64,000 nucleotides of DNA. Origin: Casuarina equisetifolia (Eukaryota; Streptophyta; Magnoliopsida; Fagales; Casuarinaceae). A program made the translations under genes and the position numbers. The notes under the pieces are model-generated. The model did no database searches. It saw only the letters and a program-made list of their open reading frames with translations, and was not told the origin of the DNA. The stretch spans positions 26,066,853 through 26,130,852 of the forward strand of contig CM052358.1 in NCBI GenBank assembly GCA_028551475.1. The letters are read 5' to 3'. Of this stretch, positions 44,359 to 55,853 are shown piece after piece (position 1 is the stretch's first letter; each line of letters begins with the position of its first letter).

Positions 44359-44520
44359 GTTCTACTTTCCACGTTACCGAAACGGGGTAGACCTTCGACC
44401 TGGACCACAAAGAAAATAAACGCAGTTCCGACACAAAGAAAGCAGCGACATAAAGAGAATTTGCTTTTGGACCACCTTGCAAATATAAAGACTTTCGCAT
44501 TCCAACTCACCGAATGAAAG
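44359..44520 (+). repeat. Dispersed repeat family R3, copy 3 (partial)
   Basis: Shares ggttctactttcc, cttcgacctg, aaagaaagcagc, and aatataaag-like blocks with the GC-richer part of R3 copies at 31.9 and 33.5 kb. The AT-rich right part of those copies is missing. Confidence 0.55.
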
Positions 44521-44558
44521 GAGGGGTCCCCCCAAATTTGGGAATGCGACTCGCCTCA

Positions 44559-46432
44559 TCAGTTATGCAAATATTTACTAATTTCATCATTTAAAATCAT
44601 CACCTCTAAATGAAAGACAATGATGACGCCCTCTTCCGGTAGGCTTGGAACTTTGAAAGGATGGAAGGCCTTTGCAATCGATGGGTTCATCTCTGAGCTA
44701 CTCGAATAACGAAATTATCAAACGTATCTGGACAAGTAGTCATGAAAATCTAGTTGATAGACCCACTATGGCATCAATACTTCTTAATCTTAACAAGAAT
44801 TCTGTCTCTCCTTTCACCTCGAGAGTTAAGGTTTGTTATTTATTACAAATAGAAGGCCGAAACCAAGCATGTCAACTAAGGAGAAGGAGCTTGATCAATA
44901 AACAAAGAAACCTACACAGTGGTCGATTAGCGGAGAAACTATTGTTGACCAATAGTGCGACACAAGCACTTCTAAACATGGATATAGTCTAATAAATAAA
45001 TGCAAAAGCTTCCTTCATATCCCAATTTCAATAGGGGTTCCATGCCTCATTTGCCTATACTACTCCTAAAATAATGTTTAGCATTATTGTTTTGTATCTT
45101 GGTCATGTGAAATGATAAACGGTTGTTCTAGTTTCCATTCCATCAACTTTAAGAGTTGTTAGTATGAAGGATTATCATTGAACAAGCATTATGCTTTTAA
45201 TGATTGTTTCTCGCTTAAGGAGTAAACAATCATTCGTCTCCTCGCTTTCCCAGTCTTAATACCTCACCCGCTTTGTCCTAGTCTTAATACCTAATCCGCG
45301 TGTTACAGCACCTAAGTTTTACCTTTTCGATTATGGGGAAGCTTGGCCCTTTTATATCCTTTGGGGACACAAGAATCACATTGATTTGTGGACCTGGTTG
45401 GAAAAAGTCCCTTCGCCTATGCCAAAGAGAGGTTCTAGGAATCACTTAGCCTATTGATCCAATAAATGGTGAGGCGTTTATCTTTCAGTGAGCACTAAAG
45501 GGTAAGATTGCCGCTTAAACAATTGATTAGCCGTCATTGCCTTGCCCTCAGTCTTCTATTACAAGTTCTTCGTTCTTTTTAGAGGGAAGGTAGTATGGAT
45601 TTATAGGAATATTGATTGGATGACTTTGTTATGACTTGCCGTCAAGACCACATTAAACTTTAAAACTTGATTGATTGATTGAATCCTTTTACATTCAAAC
45701 CTCCTTGGGAAATGATGTGGAAGATCCAAAAACCAAAAATAGTGGTACACACAGCCACTTACTGCGACTTCCAATTCCAAGCTTACAATACTTCTCCTTC
45801 CTTTCCAACTAGGGCTTGTTGTCAACTATAGACCGTGTTTTCGCTCAGCATCAGTCAGTTTCTATCTATTTTTCCGTAGTACTATCGAGATAGAAGGATT
45901 GCACATAGATAATAGAACATTTAATATTGTATCCTATTCTTCTCCATGTCAATTGGTCTTGATAGGTCTCTTTATCTTCCTTCAATCAACTTTAGTAGTT
46001 CACTTCAGCTAAATTTAAGGGGGATTTGACATGTAATCCCAACTCCGCCATAGCCCAAGCTGTTGCAAACTCAATTTTTCTTCATTCGGTAATCTTGTTT
46101 TAGAAGCCAGTTCTCTTATGGCAACCATAGCTTTCCAAAATAGTGATCTCACTTTAATTAACGAATCACAGCCTTCACCTCTCCTCCCTTATGTTGAAGT
46201 GACAATGCTAAAGTTAATATAAACCTGAATGCTCATATTCAAAATATAATTAAATGGATGATTTCTACTCCTATTTTGTAAAGCATTTCGAAAAAACTTT
46301 TGTCAACTCAACGAAAAGACAAAGATGCCGATTTGCCTCGTCCCTGTCTTGTTTGTATAGTAAAAAATGGGGAATAAAATGACAAGTTGTTGGCTGTCGA
46401 CTCGCTCAGAGGGATGAATCAAGGTGGGGGTG
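44559..46432 (+). repeat. CRK-tail block, copy 1 of 3
   Basis: About 1.9 kb matching 54091-55625 and 62059-64000. Shared text includes tttactaatttcatcattta, accgcgtgttacag-like, ttggggacacaagaatcaca, catgtcaattgg and cttcattcggtaatcttgtt. The block starts with the tail of a CRK kinase gene and continues with about 1.5 kb of 3' flank, so it looks like a duplicated gene end. A 74-codon minus frame (45601-45825) is not supported as coding. Confidence 0.85.
44683..44830 (+). pseudogene. CRK kinase C-terminal relic 1
   Basis: Reads NEIIKRI, then HENLVDRPTMASILLNLNKN and SVSPFTSR. This matches the last kinase subdomain of cysteine-rich receptor-like kinases (consensus ENxADRPTMASIVLMLNS followed by SVTLP and PSRPAFF). 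The rest of the kinase is absent upstream, and the frame runs on without the family C-tail. A gene remnant. Confidence 0.75.
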
Positions 46433-46784
46433 AAGAACATAAGTGCAATACCATTGAGAAAAAAGAAAACAGTAATCTAACAAACGGGATGCTTTCTATG
46501 ATTTTGCTCCCATCAATACACGATAGTTAAATTTTTTGTCTAAATTATTAGAGGTAGAAATTGCATATTAGAAAGACATGGTCTTGAATAGTGTTAAATA
46601 TATATATTAAGAAATATTTTGTTAACTCATGAGTGAGATTCTGGGTTACATTTTGACACATCCCAAGTTGATTAACTAAATCTCCCATTCAAGTTTAAGA
46701 TCTTAAAAATATGCTTGGTAAGTGGAGGAATGATTGAGATAATATTTTACACTCAAATGTTATAATCATTGAATAGTGTTTAAA
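46433..46784. other. Gap before LINE copy 2
   Basis: AT-rich. Nothing recognised. Confidence 0.5.
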
Positions 46785-47793
46785 TATAAAAATTTCCTTC
46801 TAGAGAAAAAGATAAAGAAATTCTTATGGACAGGTAATATAGATATGCATTGTCCTCACAAAGTAGCTTGGCAAACTATTTGTTCACCGAAGAAGGAAGG
46901 AGGATTAAGTTTACTAAACCTCAAAATTTGGAATAAAGTCCTTTTAAGACGTATGCTTTGAAATCTCATTAATCTCTCAAAAGGCTCATTATGAAGTAAA
47001 TGAATTCACAATACAAAGTGTAAAAGAACCTCAGTAATGCAGTTGGATATAAAAGGTACCATGGCTTGGAGTTGGTGGGGTCTCCTCAAGTTAAGGCCCA
47101 CACTTACCTTTGTTCTCTTGAGTCCTACATATTGTTGTTAAAAGATTTATAATGATCTTCGACAAGTTGGAGAAACGGTGGATTGGTATAATTTAATTTG
47201 GACAAGTGGCATTAGCAAACATAATTTCATTAGATGGCTTGTTTGTAAGGACAGACTTTCTACAACAACAGAAATTGTACGATAGCTTCCTTCAGTAAAC
47301 ATATATTGTGATTTTTGTCAATCTCATTTAGAAAATAGAAGTCATCTATTTTTTGAATGTGCATGGACAAGGATGATTTGGAAAAGTATTTTTGCTCAGA
47401 ATGGAATTCGACGGGACATTGGAGGATGGAATGAAGAGCTGCAATGGATGATCAAAGCAATAAAAGGAAAGGATTTAGTTGTCAAACTTCTCAAGATATC
47501 TTTCTTAGCTTGTATTTATTGTATATGGGCTTAACGAAATAAACGACATTTTCAAGAGAAAACAATGGATATCCCTATTCTCTTAGCGAAAATAAAGAAG
47601 ATAGTACGAGAGAGAGTTTCTTTGTTTAGAAATATAAAATCTTCTCAATGCAATGTTATTTTGAGTGAGATTTGAAGGCTTCCAACTTTCATCTTTTCAT
47701 AGATATGATGACTTTTGTAATATTGGGGTATGCCCCTGTACTTTTGTACTTTAATATATATTAACATAATTTACCTTTCCACAAAAAAAAAAA
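46785..47793 (+). mobile_element. LINE (L1 clade), 5'-truncated, copy 2
   Basis: Plus-strand relative of the 34.6-kb LINE: HKVAWQTICSPKKEGGLSLL, LNLKIWNKVLL, MAWSWWGLLKLRPTL, ISKHNFIRWLVCKDRLST, a zf-RVT CDFC and HLFFECAWTRMIWKS, then GKDLVVKLLKISFLACIYCI. Several stops and a small deletion near the start break it. It ends in an 11-base poly-A (47783-47793). No target-site duplication could be confirmed. Confidence 0.88.
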
Positions 47794-48417
47794 TTCTTCT
47801 AATTCATGAACTAACTTTTGAGTTAAACTATAAATTTTTTATTGGAAATGTGACTGAAATCTTTTGATATTGTTCCTCTTTGTTACCCATTAAACACAGT
47901 AACTAGTTCAGGCCAATGGACGGATGTTGCTGGTGCTGAATAAACGCTCCCTCCATTTTCTGTCTTCCCTCATGGACCGTTCAACTTCCTAAGCTCATGG
48001 CTCTTACACATCAAAATCACCACTCACAATAACCAACCATTGGCCTTAAACTAGTCACAAGCTTTTATGCCCATAACACTATTTGTTATAGCAATAAGAA
48101 AATAAAATTGAAAACTATATAGCACGGTTGGCTTTTCTTCTCAATGAAAAAAATAAATTGAAAATGATCGTTTTATGATTTTCCAATATAAGCTCTTGCT
48201 AAGACCAATAAGATAAGTAATTACTGAAAATTTTATAAATACCGTATTGTTCACTATTTTCTATCTTTAAGAATTTAGGGAAGAGTTTTTAAATACAAGA
48301 ATATCACAGAAAGAGTGCACATTGATACAAACTACAGAGCAACACCAAATAGGATTTTGCCATCCTAAGAAAGTAAATAAATAAGACAATACACAGAAGA
48401 GATTTTTCAAGCAAATG
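47794..48417. other. Gap upstream of the CRK exon
   Basis: Possible old promoter region of the CRK pseudogene. AT-rich, no clear signal. Confidence 0.45.
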
Positions 48418-49270
48418 CGTATGGCTCCCTCCCAGTCTCCGTTGTCCTGTTGGTCCTTTCCCTGCTCAGCCTTAGAGGAGAAGCTACTGCGACTTACCTG
48501 AACCATTTTTGTTCAAACCAGACCACTTTCACTCTAAACAGCACCTTCCAGTCCAATCTTCACAATCTCCTCTCTTCCTTTTCAGCCAACGCCAGACGTG
48601 AAGATGGTTTCTCCAACAACACCATAGGCCAAAACGCTTCCGATACTGTCTACGGCCTCTTCCTCTGCCGTGGTGACATCACCCTCCAAGATTGCCAAGA
48701 TTGCATGGAATCCAAGATCTGACTCTACAGTACTGCTCCACAGCGAAAGAGGCCGTGATCTTTTACGAGAAGTGCATGCTACGCTACTCGAACCGATATT
48801 TCTTCTCCAACATGGACACGCAAATTAGTTATTACGTAGCGAGCAGACACAACGTTTACGATCCAGATCGCTTTAACCAGTTATTGGCGGAGACGATGGA
48901 AGACTTGCTAATCCAGGTTGCAAACGTTCGAATCGGTGCCAAGACGTTTGCGACAAAAGAAGCAAAATTCACTGGATCTCAAACAATCTATGCCCTGGGT
49001 CAGCGCACACCTGACATATCCACCGCCAACTGCAGTTGGTGTATGCAGGAAGCAATGGCCATACTGCCGAAATGTTGTGGTGGCGTCCTAGGGGCAAGAG
49101 TTGTGTTTCCTAGCTGTAGAGTAAGGTACGAAATGTACCGGTTTTACCTCAATCAAAATGCACCAACATCTATGCCAGCAATTCTTCGCCCGGAGCTTTC
49201 AAGCTTGTCGCCGAGTCCGGCCAGTGGCTCTTTTCTCACAACTGAATTTCAAAGCCCGTTTGGTATGTGA
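48418..49270 (+). pseudogene. Cysteine-rich receptor-like kinase (CRK) ectodomain exon, frameshifted
   Basis: Encodes a hydrophobic signal-peptide-like start (VSVVLLVLSLLSLRGEA) and two DUF26 (Gnk2-homologous) domains that form the apoplastic part of CRKs. Domain 1: YLNHFCSNQTTF, then FLCRGDITLQDCQDC, the C-x8-C-x2-C motif. Domain 2: FYEKCMLRYSNRYFFS (end of domain 1), DPDRFNQLL, GSQTIYALGQRTPDIS, NCSWC and AILPKCCGG. The frame changes between 48692 and 48722. The first Cys of motif 2 is Arg (about 49003). No ATG is in frame with the signal peptide: the nearest (48424 region) is one base off. Transmembrane and kinase exons do not follow directly; matching remnants lie at 53.3 and 54.2 kb on the same strand. 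CRKs act in defence and redox signalling. This copy is dead. Confidence 0.88.
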
Positions 49271-51093
49271 GTGTTTTCTCATCTACATGAATTTTTTCAT
49301 ATTGCTGCAAGTTGATGAATGGGGCCCATTTTCGCTTTGGTTTCTCAATTTTTTTACTGGTAAGAAATGAAGTTAAAATCAGGTGATATTAAGACAATCA
49401 TCTCATTTATAAAATGATAATGATAATTTTGTAGTTTATTTGATGCAACTCGTCATGGGTCCAAAGAGTGAGCTTAGGATTGAAAAACAAGGAATGTTGA
49501 AATTTAGAGAATTGGAATAATAATGGAAAGAGTTAAAGACTAGAATAAAAAGGAATAGAATGAAAAACTGGAAAATGAGAAGAATGTATGAATAGTAATG
49601 AATAGTAAAAGCAGTAACAAGAGCTTAAAATATAAGAAGAACAGATAAATTCTAGGAAATGGAAAATAGGAAAATTAAATACTAGAATATAAAGGATTTA
49701 AAATGAAAACTTGAAATTAAGAACACGTTATGAATAGTGAAATAGTAACTTTTGAATAACAAGGAATATTGAAGATACAAAAATTAAAAGGATAAATGCC
49801 AAGTAACCCTTCCAAGATATAAAGGTTAAACCACCAGTCAGGGAGTTGCTTCACCACCAACCTTTGGTAAAAAATTGGCTAAAGGAAGCACAAGATGAAA
49901 CACTTAGGTTTCTCTCTACAAACAAGCTTAATCTCAAATCTCTTACTGTGTTTTACAAATGAACTCTTGTCTTTTATTTACAGCAAGCTAAGGTAACCAT
50001 AATCATAAATGTAGCAAACTATTATCTTCCCAACCACTTTGATAAATGTAGCTAACTACTAATTCTCCAACTACTATCTTCCCAACCACTTGGTCAACCT
50101 TATCACGCTTCTTTGGATTGGGCTTGTATAAGTTGGGCCAAATTATTACTAATGAATATTTGGGTTTGGTCTTGGGGCTTCTCCTTATCTTGGGACTCGG
50201 CATGAATAGTAATGGGGTGAATAATATACGTGAATACTCCTGCATCATATGGAATATTCTTGGACTGATCTTCAATCTCAGCTTTCTTGGTCCCACTAGA
50301 TTACATTGTAGACTCTTAATTCTTTGATATTGGAACTTGTAATATTGAGCCTTAAGTTGATTCATATGATTATTCTTAATACCCTATTACTTATAGTTGT
50401 GAGATCTTTGGAAACTTATGTACGTGTGTTATTTGGTAGCCTATCTGTGATGAACAAAAGAAGAAATAAGTATGAGATTTTGGAAACCTCTGTACATGTC
50501 ATTTTAAAGAGAAAACTTTCTTATAGCTCTTAAGTATAAAAACTTCAAATAAAAAATAAATTATTGTATCCATTGATATATGTATGATTTTATCAAAATT
50601 ATGTAAAACTTATATTCTTTAATTTTTTTTAAATATTTTTTCATTGCGAGAACACCTAAATCTTATAACAATGATAAGGATTAATTGCGACTATTTCTCC
50701 CTCTTTTTTTTTTTTTTTACTCTAACAATAGTGTTTGACTAAAATAAATTTCTTAATCTTGAAAAGAGTGACGAAATAAACAACAAATACTTTTTCTTAT
50801 TAGCAAACAAGTATTAAAATCTCATTATTAATCATAAAGGTCTATATAAACATCACATGTGCCTCAACCCCCATGTAAAATACAAAAAATATGTAAACCA
50901 GTCACACTTTTAGTGCAAGTTTCCCGTGGGTGTAACCAAATTGCTAACCTTCTCACAATCAGACAACCCACATTTAATGGCCTGCGTACAGTGGTCACAA
51001 AAGTTCCCCAAGTCATAATATTAAACACGCTCTAGTCTCGACCCCTACATAACAGTAGGTCCTCAATGCAAGAATAAATCCCACATAGTTGCA
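49271..51093. other. Gap inside the CRK relic, nothing recognised
   Basis: 1.8 kb, AT-rich. The 120-codon minus frame 50003-50365 (and its plus-strand shadows) has no recognised domain. A T-run lies at 50705-50718. Confidence 0.4.
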
Positions 51094-51538
51094 CTACCGT
51101 GTAAACATTCATAGCGTTCAACTTTTTATAGAATGAAGATTTTTAAAGTGAACGATGCAATTGACATTTTTGTTTATGTAAGTAGGTTACATATAAATAA
51201 AAATAAAATAAAATTGAAAAGGAAGGTAAGTGGCAAACTCCCGTAAGACATCCCCACTTTTTCTATTAGGTTATTTGAAAAATAACGCTTATCCCAAAAC
51301 AAGCACATGTTGCCATTTGCAAAGGCTTTATAGAATCTTTAAGGCATGGTTATCATCTTGGTTGGAAGTACAAACATATATATCTATTTATGGGTTTGAC
51401 AATACCCGTCAGTTTGCATTTAGTAATTCGAAATAAGTTCATCTTATTGTTTATCCATGTGACACCATAGGAACAAAAATTCATTTTTGATGCAATAATA
51501 TAACACAACCACATGCATCACCAAGCTTTGTTGAAAAC
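51094..51538 (+). repeat. Segmental repeat R4, copy 2
   Basis: Partner of 38281-38702, in the same orientation and order of shared blocks. Confidence 0.65.
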
Positions 51539-51717
51539 TTTGGGCATGCCAATAAAGCTACGACTGGATACGTCTTGTAAAATTTGTCTTTTAGGTCTGC
51601 CTTTTATTTCGAGCAAGACATTAACAATCTCCCATTTGGACTATGCATCTACTTTTGCAAGCCAAAAGTAAATCAACCAATCAAATAGACTCAAATGATC
51701 AAGTATTCAATATTTAT

Positions 51718-52872
51718 TAATTTTACGTTACTAAAAACCTAAAATTTTTAGGTTTTTATTGCCAAAATATATTAGTTATGGGAGGAGACTACAACTAGTA
51801 AAAAGTATTCTATTCTCATTGCAAACATATTGGATGCAAATTTTTTTATTGCCAAAACAGACTCTTTATGAAATTGAAAAAAGGATTAGAACTTTCCTTT
51901 GGACAGCTAAATCTAATGGACGAAGTGTAGTGAAAGTGGCATGGAAAGAAGTTTGTTGGACTAAAATTTCTAGAGGACTGGGTTTGATAGACATTCATAC
52001 TTGGAATAAGGTGGCAATAGGAAAACTCTTATGCTCTCTTGTGCACCCCAACTCAAACTCTTTATGGGTTAAATGGATGATAACAAAAAATTTGAAAGAA
52101 AGGAATGTATTAGAAGTTGAGATGAAAGGATCACTAGCTTGGAGTTTTAGAAATATTTTACAAGTAAAAAATGAACTCACACAATTAGTGACGGACTTAG
52201 AATACAATATTGCCAAAAGTTATGTAGCACTAAGAGAGAACAAAGATACTAAATGGGCAACACTTGTCTGGAAAGAAGGAGTACCAAAGCATAATTTTAT
52301 CTACTGAATCACTTTAAAAGACAAATTGTCTACAGCAGATCGAGTGGCTAAATGGAATAGTTTAGTGGATCTACAATGCAACCTTTGCCAATAAGAAGAA
52401 GAATCACAAGAACATTTATTTTTTAAGTGCAAGTTCACAAACTACATCTGGAAGGCTTTATTTGGCATGAATGGATTAACTAGAAGAATTGAACATTGGA
52501 GAGCTGAAATATGTTGGATCATCAAGACCGTTAAGAAGAAGAGCTTTGCAGCAACTTTGCTTAGTATATCTTTCAAGGCTGTATTGTATTACATTTGAAG
52601 TGAAAAGAATAGAAGAAAATTCAGCGATACAAGTCTAGATAACTCAACCATTATTGCTAAAATCAAAAAGCATGTGAAAGGAAAGATTTCATCTACCAGA
52701 GAAGTCAAGCTTACAAATTGTAATAAATTTTTACAAAAGCTTTGGAATTCGCCAAGTGCAATATTTGAGCTTAGATGATGATATTTTATAATCGAACAAT
52801 CTTGTAAGTTTTTTTTTCAAGTGATATATAATTTGACCTTTCACAAAAAAAAAAAATAATTTTACGTTACTA
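51718..52872 (+). mobile_element. LINE (L1 clade), 5'-truncated, copy 3, with target-site duplications
   Basis: The element (51734-52856) is bounded by identical 16-bp repeats taattttacgttacta at 51718-51733 and 52857-52872, with a 12-base poly-A just before the second. Coding text: YISYGRRLQLVKSILFSLQT (polymerase end), YWMQIFLLPKQTLYEIEKRI, VKVAWKEVCWTKISRGLGLI, MKGSLAWSFRNILQVKN, VPKHNFIY, then the zf-RVT remnant CNLC and EHLFFKCKFTNYIWKA. Three or more stops interrupt the 3' half. It belongs to a different sublineage from the 34.6 and 46.8 kb copies. A 12-bp perfect inverted repeat (51734-51758) sits exactly at the 5' junction. Confidence 0.93.
51734..51758. repeat. Perfect 12-bp inverted repeat at the LINE 5' junction
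   Basis: aaaaacctaaaa, one t, then ttttaggttttt. It begins at the first base after the target-site duplication. Confidence 0.9.
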
Positions 52873-53254
52873 GAATAACGGGGCGAATAAAGTAGATATA
52901 TATAGATATGCATAATAAAAGTATTGTACAAGGTCCCTTATGTATTTATTTTATTTATGATACATTTCTATTATTGGAAATAAATGTATTATTTTTTGAA
53001 AACAACTCTCACTCTTTATCATCATACAATAAATATAAGAATAACTCATATTTCTAACATTCCATACGTTTGACATAATCAACTGCGTTTCAAGTTACCG
53101 AATGCTTAATGCATCAACCAACCGGTGCTAATGTGAGCATTTCCTCCTACTCTTACCTTCACGTTAGCAACAGAATTGCTTTTTGCTGGGGAAGTCTTTT
53201 TGTCCAGCATATATTTTTTCATCATTTTGCATGTCTACGAAGATTTTGGTTGAT
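52873..53254. other. Gap, nothing recognised
   Basis: AT-rich, between the LINE and the CRK transmembrane remnant. Confidence 0.45.
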
Positions 53255-53462
53255 CATGTTGGAAAGAAGACAATCATCGTTCTAGAAACCATAGTCTCCG
53301 TCATTGCTGCCATCGCGGCGTTGTCAGTTGGATAGTCCATTGCATTCACTGCTTGCCTGTGCAACTAGCGATTATGTATGAATTTTGGTTTGGCTAGGAT
53401 TGAAGCAGCCACAATCATGTTAGGAGCTGGTGATTTGACGAGCTATACAAGCTTAGATTAGT
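53255..53462 (+). pseudogene. CRK transmembrane and juxtamembrane remnant
   Basis: Reads GKKTIIVLETIVSVIAAIAA then LSVG, a basic cap plus a hydrophobic helix as in the CRK transmembrane exon. After two stops comes NFGLARIEAATIM, which fits the FDF..IEAATNNFS motif at the start of the CRK kinase region. The order and strand agree with the ectodomain exon at 48.4 kb and the kinase tail at 54.2 kb, so the three may be remains of one gene with its kinase core deleted. The match is short. Confidence 0.45.
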
Positions 53463-54227
53463 AATCTACTCTCCTTTCTTTGTTTATTATCTTCTCAAAT
53501 ACAGCGAGTACATGCGAAATTTGAACCATTCCAAAGCGGCTACTAGAGCCAGCCCCTACCTTATGGACATGAATGCTTAAATGAATGTCTTGAAAATACA
53601 AGTAATCATTGGAACTTAGTAAGCAACAAATTACAATACTATATATATTTTACACCATGATTGTCTAATTTTTTGCTAGCTAGGAAAAAGGAAAGTGTGT
53701 CTTTATCAAAAGAGATATATTAAAAAATAATAAATGTAAAACATTTTTCATAAAAGATGGAGCGTTTTAAACAACATCCAAAAGAGAGAACAAAAATGGA
53801 CTCATGCCAGGATTTATTCATTTATATTTTTCTTATTATAGGAAATTTACCCATTAATTTTATCATGAAGTAATTTCATGATAGCAAAATAAAAGGAGAA
53901 AAATAAGGTCAACAATAATATCAAAAGTTTCACATTTTAGAATAAGAAGAGAAAATTTTATATTTAATTTCATTTTACTCTATCCTTGACTAATATTTTT
54001 TTTTTTGGTGGCGACATTTGTTGTAGTTATATGGCTTCAATAAGTCTGATAATTTTCTATTTGTATCATATAGACTATGATGAGGACCCACAACTTATGT
54101 GAGTATTTACTAATTTCATCATTTAAAATAATCACCTCTAAATAAAAGTCAATGATGAGGACCTCTTAATGTAGGCCTTGAACTTCGAAAGGATGGAAGA
54201 CCTTCAGAATTCATGGGTTATTCTTAG

Positions 54228-54375
54228 AAGGACTCAAGTAAGACAATCATCAAATGTATCCTTATCGGATAATATGTGTTGATAAAATACAACTAATAGG
54301 CCACTATGCCATCGAGGCTTACAAAGCTTAACAATGATTTTGACTCTTCTTTGACTTTAAGAACTGAGGTTTGTT
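54228..54375 (+). pseudogene. CRK kinase C-terminal relic 2
   Basis: Reads KTIIKCILIG, then broken text equal to the DRPTMAS region (ggccactatgccatcgaggc), and KLNNDFDSSLTLRTEVCF. Homologous to relics 1 and 3 but with more stops. Confidence 0.65.
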
Positions 54376-54467
54376 TCTATTGCTAGAGGAACAATTGTTG
54401 AACCAAACTAATAGTGCAAGACAAGTACTTGTAACTGTGGATATAGCCTGAGTGATAATTGCACAAG

Positions 54468-54910
54468 ATGTTTTTAAATGTATATGGACAGAGATGATTT
54501 GGAAGACTTTTCTTACTTAGAATGAGCTTCAATGTCATATTAGAGGATTAAATAAAGAACCACAATAGATGATGGAACAACTAAAGAAAAAGATTTGGCT
54601 GTAAAGTATCTTAAGATATTTTTCCTTTTGATTTGCATTTATTGTATATAGGCAGAATTTAACATAATACAATTTTAGAATAAAATAATTGACATTCCAA
54701 TTTTGTTGGATAAAGTGAGAAAACTTGTCCTAGAGAGAGCTTATTTGTTTCATCATATAAAATCATTACAAGAAAATTGTTGAGTGGGATTTGAAAGTTT
54801 CCAACCTCTACCTTTTTGTAGATTTTGTAATTTTTGTGATATTGAACTATGCTATTGTGCTTTTATACACTACTTTTCATTATACAAATTTACATTTCTA
54901 CCAATAAATA
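54468..54910 (+). mobile_element. LINE (L1 clade) 3' fragment, copy 4
   Basis: About 440 bases of LINE 3' end: the zf-RVT tail (atttggaagac), caatagatgatgg (TAG at the codon where the 46.8-kb copy has TGG), aagatttggctgtaaagtat, and a 3' UTR with an A-rich end (aataaataaataa). It is flanked by diverged direct repeats ending gcacaag (54461-54467) and tacacaag (to 54924). The same site is empty in block copies 1 and 3. Confidence 0.82.
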
Positions 54911-55625
54911 AATAAGTACACAAGCTCTCTTCATATCCCAATTCCGTTAGGATCCCACGCCTCATATGCCAATACTACTCCCAAGATAGTGTTCAGTTTT
55001 ATTGTTGTTTTGCATCTTCATCTTGTGAAATGATAAATGGTTTTTCATGGCGTATCTTCCAATTTTCGAATTTAAATGAAACTTCAAATTTCTAGTGATA
55101 TTTAACTGTCCTTTCTATTTCGTCGCCTTCAATTTTTTTGTACGGAGGATTATTTTTGAAAAGCTCGTTAGATTTTTAATGATTATTTCTCACTTAAACA
55201 GTTAAAAGTTCTTTGTCTCCTCTATTTCCTAGTCTTAATAACTAACCCGCGTGTCACGGTATCTAAGGTTTACCCTTTTGGGACTCGAGGAGTTGGCCTT
55301 TTTAAAATCTTTGGGGACACAAAAATAACATTGATTTGTGGAGCTGGTAGTAAAAAGACACTTCACCTATGCTAAAGAGCGGTTTCAAGAATCACTTAGT
55401 CTATTGACTCCAGTAAATGGCTGTGCATTTATCTTTCTATGAGCCCTAAAGGGCAAGGTTGCTACTTAAACAATTGATGAGAAGTCATTGTATTGCCATC
55501 AATCTTCTATTACGAGTTCTCCGTTCGTTTTGGCTGGACGGTAATATGGATTTTATAAGAATATTGACTGGATGACCTTGCTGTGACTTATGTCCAAGAA
55601 CATATCGAACTTCCAAACCTTCTAG

Positions 55626-55853
55626 GCAAGCGATTGTGAATTGTTGAATTTCACTATTTGATGACCGGTTTGTTTTAAGCGCTGCTTGACGGGATTACAT
55701 CATAACAGGCTAAAACTTCGTCCTCATAAATCCGAATTCTTTATTGTTCGGCTGGTACATTTCACATCATACAACTGAGGAATGTGGCCTTATCATATCG
55801 TTTTTAGTAAAATTGGCATCAATCCATCTACTTGGCTTTATCAAAGAAGACCT
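55626..55853. other. Short gap
   Basis: Nothing recognised between the CRK-tail block and the next LINE. Confidence 0.5.

Larger units (their letters stand above)
53537..55625 (+). repeat. CRK-tail block, copy 2 of 3
   Basis: Matches 61424-64000 from gagccagcc (53550) onward and 44559-46432 from 54091 onward. Shared with copy 3 only: the left ~550 bases (attggaactta, gctagctaggaaaa, cgttttaaacaacat). A LINE fragment (54468-54910) interrupts this copy alone. It ends near 55625. Confidence 0.85.

Noticed and set aside
50003-50365. 120-codon minus frame
   Set aside because: Low-complexity Lys/Ile/Pro-rich text without a domain, in AT-rich DNA.
53340-53440. NFGLARI read as the kinase DFG motif
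   Set aside because: It is followed by EAAT, which fits the juxtamembrane IEAATNNFS motif better, and it follows the membrane segment directly.
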